The notes under the pieces are model-generated. The model saw nothing but the letters and a program-made list of their open reading frames with translations, ran no database searches and was not told the DNA's origin. From Eucommia ulmoides (taxonomy: Eukaryota; Streptophyta; Magnoliopsida; Garryales; Eucommiaceae), in the NCBI GenBank assembly GCA_016647705.1, contig CM028330.1, forward strand, positions 34,051,534 through 34,115,533: a stretch of DNA of 64,000 nucleotides, written 5' to 3'. The position numbers and the translations under genes are program-made. Shown here piece after piece: positions 21,624-33,206 of this stretch (position 1 is the stretch's first letter; each line of letters starts with the position of its first letter).

Positions 21624-23703
21624 TGTTGGCCCGCAGATCTACCCAAGAGGTGGTGAATTGGGTAGATATAAATATTTAAACAATATTATCAATCAAATAA
21701 TCATCAATTTTCCTATTTGGTTATTATCTTGTGTTACAACGGAAACAACTTTATGTAGATGCATAACCAAACAAGTATGGATAGAGAAATTGAACATATA
21801 GATTTATCCTGGTTTGACAAGTTACTCTTGCTTACGTCTAGTCCCTTGAGCTCCTGCAGGGATTTCGCAATCCACTAACCTTGATTCATTTCACAAGTAG
21901 AAAACAAACTCTTACAATCCTTTCCATAGGTTCAAGACTAACCTAATTAATTTCCTAGGCACAAAATCAAACCTTTACAATTTCTCTTTTACTAGGCTTA
22001 GGAAGAACTTTATTCTTTTGCAGGCTAAGAATAAAATATATCTATCTTTTTACCAAACTAAAAACTAACCTTGTCCTTTTACAAACAAAAATAACACATA
22101 ATCCTTTTACAGACTAAGAATCAAGCTTAAACCCTGATTAGACACCAACTCAATATGTCCAATCCTCTCACACTCACCAAATACAAAAAATAATTTATTT
22201 CTTCCCACAAGAGCTTCTATCACCTCAATAAAGATCTGCTCAATTAATGTCCTGATAAACTACTTGATGGAACTACGTGAGAATATAAATTTGATTATAC
22301 TCAATTAAAGCACAATGATTATGTAAATTAGATTACGCAGGCAAACATCGTTTCGCAAGATATGCAGGATATTCAAAGATAGAAAATGATTTTTATTAAC
22401 ACATAATCACTATGAGCTCACACAAATATTTATGTCATGTAAACCACAAAATATTAAGCATGTAAAGTACTTAGAAAGATCTCACTGGAGTTTCTTTGAA
22501 AACAGTAGAAACAAATGTATAGTGGAAAAACAGGTGGCAAAAATAATGAACGCCTCGATCAAAAAATTGTTCAAAAATCTTTCTCGAATATAATTTCAGA
22601 AAAATAATTCTCTTTTCTAAAAATACTGATTTAAACTCTTGTTCTTGGTTACCTTCACCCAAAAACGCAGGTCCATATATATAGATTTCAAACTATATCT
22701 ATAACGGCTATTTTTCAAAAGGTACTACCATAAATGTCATATATAAACCCTATATAATATATTCCCATAAATATATAATTTTGACCCAAAAATACTCATT
22801 TAAAATACTCAATTTAGTTCCCAAAAGAATTTGATTCAAAGCCCATAAATATAGAAAGTAATTTTCACGGTAAATCTCATAGAATCAAGTAATACAATGA
22901 CTAAATAATAAGATCTTTAAAATATATAATAGATATAAATATAGTGAAAATCTCATAAAATCATATTTTATAACGTTCAAAGGCTTCAGATTTGGATTAA
23001 AGATCTCGAAAATCGAATTGGTCAAACATATTGAAAAATATTCAGTCAGACGACCAACCTTGCTGGCGGTCGACCTGTTGCTCATTCAACGACTTATTTT
23101 CTATTCGTTGACAACTAGTCGATCGACTGTTTTAGGCTCTAAGTCTAACATTTACCCTATCGATCGACTATTATGCCTAAAACTCCAAAAACCCCTAACC
23201 TGAATCTGCTAGTCGATCAGTCTCCATGTTGGTAAACCGTTTAAGCCAAAATTCAAAAAACTCATATCCTGATTCTCCTAGTCGACCATCTCCCTCACCA
23301 GTCGACAGTTCAGGCCAAAAAACCCCCTTCTCCCATTTTTAAAACATTTTCTTAAATGATAGTTTTAGGGAAAAATGTTTAGATACTTGAACTTATCACT
23401 TCTAAACATAATTCATATAATTCAAGTTATTTCATAAACGTTGTGCGTGATCTTAATCGGGTTGCATTAAGAGCATAGAAAGTATTGCCTTGTTTTTACC
23501 TTGAAGTACAAAAAATATTTTCTGCTCCAAAAATCTTCAACGTCTTTATTGCAACCATCTTAAATTTCCATACAATGTCATCTTGAAATCCATCATTTTT
23601 CTCATTTTCTTAATTGGAACTTAATTTTAAAATCACTTAATAAAACATTTGTTCCATAAAAACATCAATGTTAAATTGTCCATCAAAATGTCTAGGGTCA
23701 ACA
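21624..23703 (-). mobile_element. 3' LTR of the minus-strand SIRE-like element
   Basis: 2,080 bp. On the minus strand it runs from TGTTGACCCTAGA (23703) to GGGCCAACA (21624). It holds a GTCGAC cluster (23040-23320) and a minus-strand TATA box (about 22671-22686). Confidence 0.85.
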
Positions 23704-23720
23704 ATCTCTTCTCTTTTTAT
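23704..23720 (-). other. Polypurine tract (minus strand)
   Basis: On the minus strand 'ataaaaagagaagagat' directly precedes the LTR start at 23703. Confidence 0.8.
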
Positions 23721-24600
23721 GATTACAATTAACTTTGATATTTTCTTATAATAAATATATAACCAAGCTCCCTTCTGAATATGATGACGAGTTTTTTACA
23801 CATTTAAGATCATAATGAGAAAAACATTTTTAATAATTTGTAATAAATGATAAAAAATATGTTCGAAGCATATTACACTTCATAAAATTTTATTACTCCC
23901 TCTTTCTAAATATCTTTATGAATTCATGCATGAAAAACATCGTAACTTCTCCTAAATGTCTATTCTAGGCACACATCATTATGTCTAGTTATTTCCAAAC
24001 ATTGAATGATTTTCAAAAATTTATCGCAATAGGTTTGGAAAAATAAAATCACAGTAACATTATTCTTCTTAGAAAAAATATTTATCAAAATCATAACTTT
24101 GGAAGAATAAATTTCTGCCCTTTAAGATTGAGAAAATTCAATGAAAATTCAAATTTTTGATTGAAATCAATTCATCTTTCAATAAAGCTCATAGAGAAAA
24201 ACTCATTTTATTTTTTTTTAATTTCAAAAAACTTTCAACCAGTTAAAACATAAATATTTTTAATAAGATTTAAAATTTGCATAAGTAATTTAGAAGCAAA
24301 TTTAATCTTAATATTTATATGGATCATCTTGAGGCAGTAAATGAAATTAAGCATTAATGAATCAAATATAGTCAACAATACCAATATCCAATAAGTTAAT
24401 ACCATCCACTAACCTAATTACTACCAATTGTTCATCACCAAGCCCACTTACTATTAACGACCAAAATATTACCAAAAACATGTTCATAGATCAAGATATC
24501 ATTGAGATCAAGGAACTTTTTAACCATTTGAAAAATCATAAGGAGGAGGAGTTTTATATGTATTGGATAGACCAACAGATGAATGAAAGGTGGACAATTC
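23721..24600 (-). mobile_element. 3' internal non-coding part of the minus-strand element
   Basis: Degenerate AT-rich sequence with no usable frame, at the position of the 3' repeat region of the plus-strand relatives. Confidence 0.45.
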
Positions 24601-25720
24601 TAAATTATATCACAAAATTGATTTATCTTAGTCATTGCACTTTCTACTTAATTCGACAAACCTTGAAGTTTTCAGTTTATCATTTCCATGTATTGTTGAA
24701 AATTGTTAAATTGTTCCATCATCTTATCAACCTTTTGATATATACTAGCTAATATTTCTGTTTTATCTTCATCATCAACGATTATCACATCATCATCTTC
24801 TACATTTCCTTCTTCTCCATGGATCCACCGATATTTTATAATCTCATAACCCATGGATTGAGCTGTACTTAGATTAAGAATAGTAGTATCATTTACATAG
24901 TAGTTTGCACAATTATCGTCAATTATAACTAGAAAGTTTTGAAGAAGATAGAACACAACATCTCCATGGTAATACACATGACTCAATATTTAACTGATAT
25001 TGCATGTGTTCAAGAATGAGAGATGGAAGATCAATCTTAACATTATTCATGATAGCATTAAGTATGAATGTATCCTAGTCAGTTACCATAGAAAAGTGAC
25101 TACCGTGACGAACAATGTTACGAGTAATGATGTAGTGGTAAATTCGTTTCTTATGATGTAAAGAGAATGCCTGCAATCAACAATTACCAATTATTGATGA
25201 GCTTTGGAACCAAGTAGTTGAATTCTTAGGAACAATTGATCTTCTTTTTACTTCTAGGATAGAATTCATTTCTTCTAGACATACCTCAATTTCGACCCCA
25301 TTCTCCTACAAACAAATTCTTGCCCAAACAATAAGATAATTACAATAAAATAGTCTTACCCAGTGACTAAAGTAGAATTGTTTTTTTATTAAAAATATAT
25401 CTCGTCCTAACCTTTTAGACTTGGTCAGCACATCAATTCCTCCAGACGAAAGTTCAGGAAAGTATATAAACTTAGCACATATTACCTTTCTTTTGCAAAA
25501 ATCATTTTGAAATTTAAGTTGATTCTCAAAACTCAAGAACATTTGCTTATTAAACAATTTTTCCAGAATTACGTCTATGATTAGGCACCCTATGATTTAT
25601 CACCGGAACTGAAGAACAACTAAGGATGAGATTTTAACCAACAATCCTTTATCTAACCATACAAAGTGAGAGGAATCAACGAATATACCTTAATATTACC
25701 AAGAATGATGGAATTAAAGA
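24601..25720 (-). pseudogene. Putative plant transposon protein relic (minus strand)
   Basis: Two minus-strand frames carry homology to the plus-strand copy at 41138-42000. The first (25306-25557) has 'FYFSHWVRLFYCNYLIVWA', matching 'LWFSHWVKMFYDNLTIEA'. The second (24672-24986) has 'STAQSMGYEIIKYRWIHGEE', matching 'SIIRMGYELVGNRWVIRR', then an acidic tail and a 'KVDKMMEQFNNFQQYME' coiled-coil end. This arrangement recalls the 'putative plant transposon protein' domain often found in plant retroelements. Function unknown; frameshifts and stops separate the blocks. Confidence 0.6.
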
Positions 25721-25929
25721 GAATAATTGCAAGAAATGATGAGAGCTCCTTAGATCCAACAAACTTCTTCCATCTCCTTGAAATCTTTCTTCATTCTCTT
25801 CAAAAGTCACTATCTAGCCTTTTGAACACGAATTCTTTGAGTTTATATGGATATGAAAGATTTCTAAGCTTAGAATCCTAGATAGAATATGAAAGAGTTG
25901 ACCAAATGAGATGAAAATCCTAAACTTGA

Positions 25930-26060
25930 GGTCTTAACCTGTGGTTAGTCGATTGACCGAATTGTATAGTGGTTGACTAACTCAGATCTAATTAATTCCC
26001 TTGACACCTTACCGCCTAATTTTGGTTGACCGGTTAACTCGACAGTTAAACGGATTAGCT
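25930..26060 (-). promoter_or_regulatory. Internal GTCGAC-type motif cluster
   Basis: 'tagtcgattgaccga', 'ggttgactaactc' and 'ttggttgaccggttaactcgac' cluster here, upstream (minus strand) of the transposon-protein relic. It corresponds in position to the cluster at 40700-40830 in the plus-strand element and uses the same core motif as the LTRs. Confidence 0.45.
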
Positions 26061-26439
26061 TAATTTTGATCCTTTTTGTTATTCTTAGCCCATCCATTTC
26101 TTAAATGATCCATATAAATATTCATTTTAAAAACTCATTTCAAAAACTTCAAATTAAAACATACAACTACTAAATAAAAATATAATTCTAATTAGTAGAA
26201 ACATGCAATGCATTTATCTCCCTAACAAAATTTATATATTTATACTTTAAGAAATTTGGCATACCTTGTTCATCTTTAGGAGTTATTGGTGTGTGTACCT
26301 TAGTTTGATGATCAACACAAGTCTCAATTTCCTTTGTAGCAACTAATTGAGAAGACTTAATATTCTGAGATGAAACATGTTGATTTACCTTGATAATGTC
26401 TTCTTTTTGTAATGTTATCTCTTGATCAACTATAGTGAC
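26061..26439 (-). pseudogene. Gag-tail relic (minus strand)
   Basis: A 108-codon frame (26188-26514, running into the LTR) contains 'ATKEIETCVDHQTKVHTPITPKDE' and 'FLKYKYINFVREINALH', matching 'DTKDIETRVEN*SKVYIPMAPKDE' and 'KYINFVRETNESH' at about 40440-40580. In the plus-strand copy this follows the zinc knuckle; here the zinc-knuckle and coiled-coil part is deleted and the segment abuts the 5' LTR. Confidence 0.6.
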
Positions 26440-28447
26440 TGTTGGCCCACAGATCGACCCAAGAGGGGGAGGGTGAATTGGGTAATAATAAAAACTTAAA
26501 CAATTAATTATCAAATAGACAAATTATCAATTTTCCTAACTGGTTATTATCTTGTATTACAACGAAAACGTATTTAACTAAGTACACAACCAAACAACTA
26601 GAAATAAAGAAACAATAGAACCCTATTATAGGCTAAGGACTATAATCCTTGATTCCTTTCGCAGGTAGGAATCAAACCCTTACAATCTTTTTCACAAGCT
26701 AAGACCAACCTAATTCTTTTCATATGCTCATAATCAAACCCTTATAATTTTCCATTGTCACAAGTTAAGGAAGAACCCTATTATAGGCAAATGACTAACC
26801 TAATTCTATTATAGGCAAAATCAAATCTAATCATTTTCATAGACTAAAGATCAAACCTATCTACCCTGATTAGACATCGACCCGAATGTATCCAATCCAC
26901 TCATACTCACCAATACAAAAAATATAAGTTTCTTCCCACATGAACTTCTACCATCTCAATACAAAATATGTTCAATTAATGTCCCGATAGACTATGTGAT
27001 AGAACTACGTGAGAAAACAAATTTGATTTTACTCAATTTAAGCACACAGATAAAATTAATCAGATTTCACAAGTAAAAACCGTTTCAAAGGATTTTTAAG
27101 ATATTTTAAATTGAAAATAATTTTTTACATAAAATACTACAAGCTTAATTTAAGAATATAACTCAATTGAAGCACATATAGTATTGAGTAAGTAATCAAG
27201 AACAATCCAACAGAGATTTCGTTTAGAAGATCATAGGAAAGACTCAAACCCGGAAATAGCAAGAACAATGATTTTTTCAAAGCAAACTTTTTCTCTTAAA
27301 AATACTCTTAGCAAAATAATTCTCTTTTTATAAAGCTAATTAAAACTCTTGCTCTTGATTGTTTTTTATTTAAAAAACGCAGCTTTTATTATATGAATTT
27401 CAAACTATGCCTATAACGACTATTTTTCAAAATATAAGGCCATTTATGACACATAAAGACCCCATACAAAATACTCATTCAAATCAGATGTAGTTTTTTT
27501 TTTTTTTTTTTTTAAAAAAACAATACTCTTTGAAAAGCTCAACTTAGTCCCTAAAACTTATTTGATTCAAAATCCTTAAATATAAAAAGTAGTTTTACCC
27601 ATTAAACTCATAGAATCAATTAATATAAGGACCAATTAATAAGATCTTAAAAATACATGATAGATATATGAAATATACTCAAATCCCCTTAAAATTAGAT
27701 TTTCTAACATTAAAAATCATAGGATTTGGGTTGAAAATCTTGAAAAATGAATCAGTCAAACCAAACTGAATCCTGACACGCCGATCGACCAAGCCCTTGT
27801 TGGCCAATCAAATTTTTGTAACGGTCCATTTTATGACCGTTTACATCCTTGGTTAGTCAAACGACCCCTATGACGATCGACCATTCTGGCCAGTAGCATT
27901 TTCTCACAAGCTACTTATCTCGTCAGTTGACTGATTGATTTTGTTGGTTAACTAATTGGAGTAGAAACTTCCCCATCTATGCATTGTTTTTCTCAGTTAA
28001 TTGCCTACGTGGTAAGTCAACCGTTTGAACCAAAACTTTTTTTTTTTTCATATATTAAAATATTTTCTTGAATTAACACTTTACGAAAAAAATTTAAGAT
28101 CTAAATTTATCACTTCTTACCATTGTACTCATAAGAATACTCAATTTTAAGTGTCATGTGTAATCCTAATCGGGTTGCGTTAAGAGTATAAAGATATTGA
28201 GTTGTTTTACCTAGAAATACAAAAAATATTTCTTTTGCTCCAAAAAATTCTTCAACGTATTCATTTGCAACTATCTTTAATCTTTCGTAAAACATCGTCT
28301 TTGTAAATATTCAACGATCATTATCTTTTAAGATTCATTGTTTTTCTCATTTGCTCAAATAGAACTTTAATATAAAATAACTCAAAAACACATTAGTTCT
28401 GTAAAACATCAACCTTAAATTATCCACCAAAACATCTAGGGTTAATA
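26440..28447 (-). mobile_element. 5' LTR of the minus-strand SIRE-like element
   Basis: 2,008 bp; on the minus strand it runs from TATTAACCCTAGA (28447; consensus TGTTGACCC) to GGGCCAACA (26440). It includes the family's motif cluster (27775-28025) and a ~27-bp poly-T tract near 27487-27513. Confidence 0.82.
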
Positions 28448-28920
28448 GTGATAATCTCCTTACCTTTTTGGGATACTTGAGATTGATTAGACTTGTTACG
28501 ATCCGTAATGATTTTGTATACCAGCTTCTTCTGATTTTGAAGCTATACTCTTTACGGTGATAATCATCGGCTTGTCTCGACGGGATAAACAAAAGGCTTG
28601 ATGGAATCTCCACTCAAGTTGAGAGAATGCCAACATCAATGGATCTGTGAATGGGAAGAATGAAAAATTCGATGGAGCAACATTATGAGATGATGCAGAA
28701 TTTTCAACCATATGGTGCTCACAATCCACCCGAAACATCCAACCCATCTAGCTCTATTATCAAAAGATGCCTCCCAATATATTTGGTTAGCTGAGAGCAT
28801 ATCATCATCATCCTCTGTCCGATAGCTCTCATGGCTCGTATTATATCTTTTGTAGTCCTAGTCCATATCAATGAACTAGTATTTAATTTGTAAAATTATT
28901 CAAACAAGACTTAAACTTAT
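28448..28920 (+). pseudogene. C-terminal tail of the plant transposon protein relic (plus strand)
   Basis: From about 28575 the sequence matches 42075-42400 in the sister element: 'ggcttgatggaatct', 'tcaagttgagagaat', 'catatcatcatcatc' and 'ggtccatatcaatgaa'. It would encode a segment like 'RLDGISTQVER.STSMD' and a His/Pro-rich end. It is truncated at its 5' side by the minus-strand element, whose LTR begins at 28447. Confidence 0.65.
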
Positions 28921-28979
28921 TTTGGTCTGTAATAGTAAGATACGGTGTGCGATGAACATCTAGTATTATTTGGGTTCGT

Positions 28980-30287
28980 GGATGGTTTTATTATTTTGAT
29001 ATTGGGTAATATTTTGATTATTTATGCTTAATCTATCATTGCCTCAATATGATCCTTATAAATATTATTTCTTATAAGTTGTTTATCCCAATCGATCTTT
29101 AAATCTAATATGGAAATGTTGATTTGAATTGGTTAAAAAACTTGTTTTTGTGCTTTATTGAGAAATATATTTTTTTAAGCTTAAAAAGTTGAAAAATAAA
29201 TTTCAAAAAGATAACTATGAATTTGAAAATATAATTTCTAAGAATAATTTTCACACACACACACCCAAAAAAAAAAAAAAACCGAACTTATAACATGTAA
29301 TTATTTTGAAAAAAATTCGGGGTTAAGGATAGATGTTTTGATTCTTTGTCCTCACACTTTAATTATTTATGCTTAATCTATCATTGCCTAAATATGATTC
29401 ATATAAATGTTATTTCTTATAAGTTGTTTATCCAAATTGGTCTTTAAATCTAATATGGAAATGTTGATGCTTGAATTGGTTAAAAAACTTGTTTTTGTGC
29501 TTTATTGAGAAATATGATTTTCTAAGCTTAAAATGTTGAAAAATGAATTTAAAAAAGATAACTATGACTTTGAAAATATCATTTCTAAGAAAATTCCAAA
29601 CTTATAAAGAGTAATTATTTTAAAAGAAAATCGGGGTTAAGGATAGACGTTTTGATTCTTCGTTCTCACTTTTTGATTATTTATGCTTAATCTATCATTG
29701 CCTCAATACGATCCATATAAATATTATTTCGTATAACTGTTTATCCAAATTGATCTTTAAATCTAATATGAAAATGTTGATACTTGTATTGGTTAAAAAA
29801 CTTGTTTTTGTACTTTATTGAGAAATATATTTTTCTAAGCTTAAAAAGTTGAAAAATGAATTTCAAAAGGATAACTATGACTTTGAAAATATCATTTGTA
29901 AGAGTAATTTTCACACAAAACAAAATTTGAACTTATAATGAGTAATTATTTTGAATTGTTTTTGGAGTTAAGGATATATGTTTTGATTCTTCGTCCTCAC
30001 TTTTTGATTATTTATACTTAATCTATCATTTGATCTATATGACTTCTATAAGTATTATTTCTTATAATTTGTTTATCCAAATTTGTCTTTAAATCTAATA
30101 TGGAAATGTTGATGCTTGAATTGGTTAAAAAACGTATTTTTGTGCTTTATGGAGAAATATATTTTTCTAAGCTTAAAAGGTTGAAAAATGGACTTCAAAA
30201 AGATAAATATAACTTTTAAAATATTATTTCTAAGAGTAATTTTCGCACAAAAAAAAAAATTCCGAACTTATAATGAGTAATTATTTG
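28980..30287 (+). repeat. Tandem array of a ~320-bp unit (first part)
   Basis: Four head-to-tail units are marked by 'tttatgcttaatctatcattgcct' at about 29020, 29367, 29680 and (diverged) 30011, each with 'ttggttaaaaaacttg', 'tgactttgaaaatatcatt' and 'tttgattctt.gt'. A fifth copy lies across the nested insertion, at 34366-34950. The sister element has one copy (42480-42880), so the array grew after the copies diverged. Confidence 0.88.
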
Positions 30288-30554
30288 TAAACACGTTAAT
30301 CCCTAGGCGATTCTTCACCCTAAAACATATTAGTATATTAGTGTAGTTAATTTAGGTTATTTTAGTATTAGTTTAATTAATTAAATACATTTGTTTTCGC
30401 CTAGATAAAGTTAGGTCACGACAAACGCGGTATTCGATAGTAACGACACCAATCTCTGTGGATACGATAACCCGATCTTAACGATCACACTATACTAAAA
30501 CTTAGACCTCGTATATTTGCGAGTGTAAGTAGCGGCGTGTTCCATGCACTACCA
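30288..30554 (+). mobile_element. 5' LTR remnant
   Basis: Matches the last 270 bp of the 3' LTR (about 34097-34363), from 'taaacacgttaatccctagg' to 'cactacca'. Confidence 0.9.
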
Positions 30555-30780
30555 AGTTTTTGATGCCGTTGCCAGGGATTGCTTTGATGTTATTGTCGGA
30601 GAAACGCGGTAACGGCCGGAGACTTAAGTTTTAGATAGGAGAAGCAAGTGTATCGTATTCTAGTCCCATCAACACACCAAGTTTTTGGCGCCGTTGCCGG
30701 GGATTGTTTTGATGTTATTGTCGGAGAAACGCGGTAACGGCTCTAGACTTAAGTTTTAGATAGGAGAAGCAAGTGTTTCG
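30548..30780 (+). repeat. Tandem duplication carrying two primer-binding sites
   Basis: Two ~110-bp copies, separated by a short linker, each run from 'accaagttttt' through the PBS to 'ggagaagcaagtgt'. The PBS copies are TGATGCCGTTGCCAGGGA (30561-30578) and the consensus-perfect TGGCGCCGTTGCCGGGGA (30686-30703). The PBS starts are 125 bp apart. Confidence 0.9.
30686..30703 (+). other. Second primer-binding site, tRNA-Asp type
   Basis: Perfect 18-nt match to the tRNA-Asp PBS seen at 60169. The upstream copy at 30561 has two changes. Confidence 0.9.
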
Positions 30781-30822
30781 TATTGCTGGGGATTGGCGAT
30801 TTCGTTAGTATTGATATTGTTT

Positions 30823-30900
30823 GTAAATGACTTAATTTTACTTTAAGCATTTCTTTGTATATAATTTTTGTTTGTAGTTTTGTTTTTGTTTCTTATGCAG
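30823..30900 (+). other. Candidate leader intron
   Basis: A weak donor (TTTGTAAATG) and a strong acceptor (tttcttatgcag) occupy the same place as 6990-7073 in the first Athila-like element. Confidence 0.35.
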
Positions 30901-31145
30901 GGTACTTGGAGATGTTAGATCGACGGGTATTGATGCATTCCTTTTGACGGGATTCCAAATCATTTTATGTTGCTTGGCCAAGCACATAAGCCGGAGAGGC
31001 ATTTCGTTGAGAGATTGAGCCATCCAAAGCAAAACCTCGCCAATCTTGAGGGCATTCTGAATGTCGGGCCGAGGACATTAAACCACGCGCTTCTTGGGAG
31101 GCAACCCAAGCAATTTTTTTTTATCCATCCCATCCGACTTGATTC
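30901..31145 (+). pseudogene. Remnant of the Athila-like coding region
   Basis: The frame beginning at 30967 (84 codons) encodes 'HFVERLSHPKQNLANLEGILN', a leucine-rich segment shared with the first element. 'gcgcttcttgggaggcaaccc' near 31085-31110 matches the 'ASWEATQ'-type end of Athila pol. Apart from these two pieces the gag-pol interior is missing. The region ends at the hairpin at 31146. Confidence 0.5.
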
Positions 31146-31177
31146 GGAGGCGAGATCCTCTCGCCTCCCAGGTATGT
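31146..31177 (+). promoter_or_regulatory. Hairpin abutting a splice-donor consensus
   Basis: Perfect stem GGAGGCGAG (31146-31154) / CTCGCCTCC (31160-31168), 5-nt loop 'atcct' (in the first element 'cttgt'), then CAGGTATGT. Stem and donor are conserved while the loop differs. Confidence 0.65.
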
Positions 31178-32638
31178 ATTCTAAACACCCTTCGTCAGCA
31201 TGCTTTAATTCCATATGTTGAAGAATGATGATTGGGTTCACTGAGGACACTATCTACTTTGAGTTTAGCGGTGATGTGTAGTATGTAGTATTGTTAGTTT
31301 ATGTGTTATTGTTTTTCCGTATTGCATGTGTGTTTAGGTTAGAATGTGTTTATGTTTTTGTGTTGTTGTTTATATGTTGAGTTTTGTGTTCATCTGGACC
31401 GTCACCCGATGATGAAAATTACCCCTAATTGTTTTTGAAGTCAAGGGTAATACCCATGCATGTGTGATTCTATGTGCTTGACTATGCTTTTTGGTAAAAA
31501 TTATTGTGGATCCTAATTTTCACGGGCACATAGACTCAATGTATTTTTATTCAGTTGATTTGAAGACGATTATCGATTAACCAAATTCATGACACATTAA
31601 GGATTCTAGAACTTGACTGAGGGGAAACTTGAGGCGAAATCCTAGGCGAGGTAGTTCAGGAGACGTGATTTAGGCATTCTCTTTGTCGCTTGAGCCTTTT
31701 TAAGCCTACCTTGTTACATGTGTATCCCTCGTTACCCTGTCGAAGCCTAAATGCAAATTCAATTCAGAACACATAAACTAATACCCTGGCCAGTCGATTG
31801 TTTTCCAAACCTAAATCGCTGAATTTAAAGGCACATTTGAGTGAATCAAGTTAACCATTGCAAAGGCTTCTTGATGTGAGCGGTTGGGTTTAGGGCGAAC
31901 TTCTAATTGGCTCGGTATTTGAGTACTCACTTGTCGGTTTTCATTTGTATTTCACATACCCCTTCAATTGTAACAATCAAATAAGTTTGGGGGTGTGTTC
32001 ATTGAAAAGAAAAAAAAATCAAATGTAAATACGATTTTTATTTCCGTTTCTTTTGACAAGTGATACGTCAGTCTTAAAGGCATGTTTGGGATTGTTTTCC
32101 AATCTTTCTATGGGGGTTTGAGAGTGAATGTGCCAAGCATTGAGCCTTGGGTAACGTTAACCCATTTTCTATTCCAAATTACCCTTGGCCAAATATACCA
32201 AAACCGAACCAAGTCCTAATGATCTTCATGAACTACTAAACCTACATTAGTGGAGAGTGGACCCCAATCAAGCCTATGGAAATCCTAGTCCTTTACAGTC
32301 TAAGTCATGAATTTCGTTGGGGGATAATCCAATTCAATCGTTGTATAGTTATATTATTGAGTCTCGCACTAACACGTTTACCGGATCTAGAATAGCATTC
32401 ACCATTATTGCATGTCGAAAATCTAGAACATTACATGCTGTGTGTTACCGCCTGAACTCGATACTACTGGCGGTTGTTGAGGGAAAAATAAATAGGCCGT
32501 TAGAAGAAGTCAAAACTCGCATGTTGTTATGTTTAGATTGTTTTTAGGTTGTTTGTTATTTATTTCGGTTTGTGTATTTTTCATTTTAGTGTGTGTGTTT
32601 GGCTCGAGGACTAGCCAAGTTCCCCAGTTTGGGGGTAT
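31178..32638 (+). mobile_element. Conserved 3' non-coding region of the Athila-like family
   Basis: Aligns with 8168-9624 and 62517-64000 in ordered blocks, without a credible reading frame. It ends in the polypurine tract 'cagtttgggggtat' (32626-32638). Confidence 0.7.
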
Positions 32639-32859
32639 TGATAGGTGTGAAAAACCTATCTATTTCCAATCCGAATTTGTTAGTTTTTGAACATGTTTAT
32701 AGTTATTTTTATTATGTTTTAATTAGTTTTTATCTTTTTGTATAAATCAGGTGTGTGGGGCAAAAATATAGGAAACTGGAGCTAAAACGATGAGATCGAA
32801 CCAAAGCAGTTCGAAGTTACAGTGGATAAACAAGCTCGGAGGCTAAAAGATGAAACAGG

Positions 32860-33145
32860 CCCACCGCTTAGGCGTCCAGACCACCGCCTAAGCGGTGAAG
32901 AAGCTGAGAAAGAGTAAAATTTTACTGATGGATGACCGCCTAGGGGAAAATTCCATCGCCTAGGCAGAAATCCGGCAGAAGACGAAGATGGGCTACTAAC
33001 AGCCGCTCGCCTAGGCGAAGTTTTCTTCGCCTAGGTGGAAATCCAACTGAATGTTCTCTCAGTCCACTGCCTACTTCACCGCCTAGGCGATCAGACCGAA
33101 CCGACCTAACTCCGCCTAGGCGAAGAATCCATCGCCTAGGCGGAT
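32860..33145 (+). promoter_or_regulatory. CGCCTAGGCG palindrome cluster upstream of the LTR TATA box
   Basis: About ten copies or near-copies of CGCCTAGGCG or CGCCTAAGCGG lie within 285 bp and stop 50 bp before the TATA box. Perfect copies include those near 33007, 33081, 33113 and 33131. Confidence 0.6.
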
Positions 33146-33194
33146 TTGCCCTGCACAGTCTTGAGATATTTTTAGATATTTTTGAGATATTTTG

Positions 33195-33206
33195 GCTATA
33201 AATACC
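33195..33206 (+). promoter_or_regulatory. LTR TATA box
   Basis: GGCTATAAATAC after 'gatatttttgagatattt', the same context as at 5985, 9986 and 59181. Confidence 0.75.

Larger units (their letters stand above)
21624..28447 (-). mobile_element. Minus-strand SIRE-like non-autonomous element with two LTRs
   Basis: Two LTRs in the same (minus) orientation, 26440-28447 (5') and 21624-23703 (3'), enclose 2.7 kb. The interior carries a gag-tail relic, a GTCGAC-type cluster and a putative plant transposon protein relic, in the same order as the plus-strand element at 39263-43127, but lacks the coiled-coil and zinc-knuckle part. No RT, RNase H or integrase is visible. The flanks (CCAAT left, GTGAT right) do not match as a duplication, so one edge may have been rearranged. 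Confidence 0.82.

Noticed and set aside
24480..24752. 90-codon plus-strand frame
   Set aside because: It overlaps minus-strand coding homology to the plant transposon protein and has no similarity of its own.
21619..28452. Target-site duplication of the minus-strand SIRE-like element
   Set aside because: The flanks CCAAT and GTGAT do not match, in either direct or shifted registers.
32860..33145. CRISPR-like array of short repeats
   Set aside because: Repeats are palindromic with irregular spacers, in a plant LTR beside a TATA box; there are no cas genes or bacterial context.
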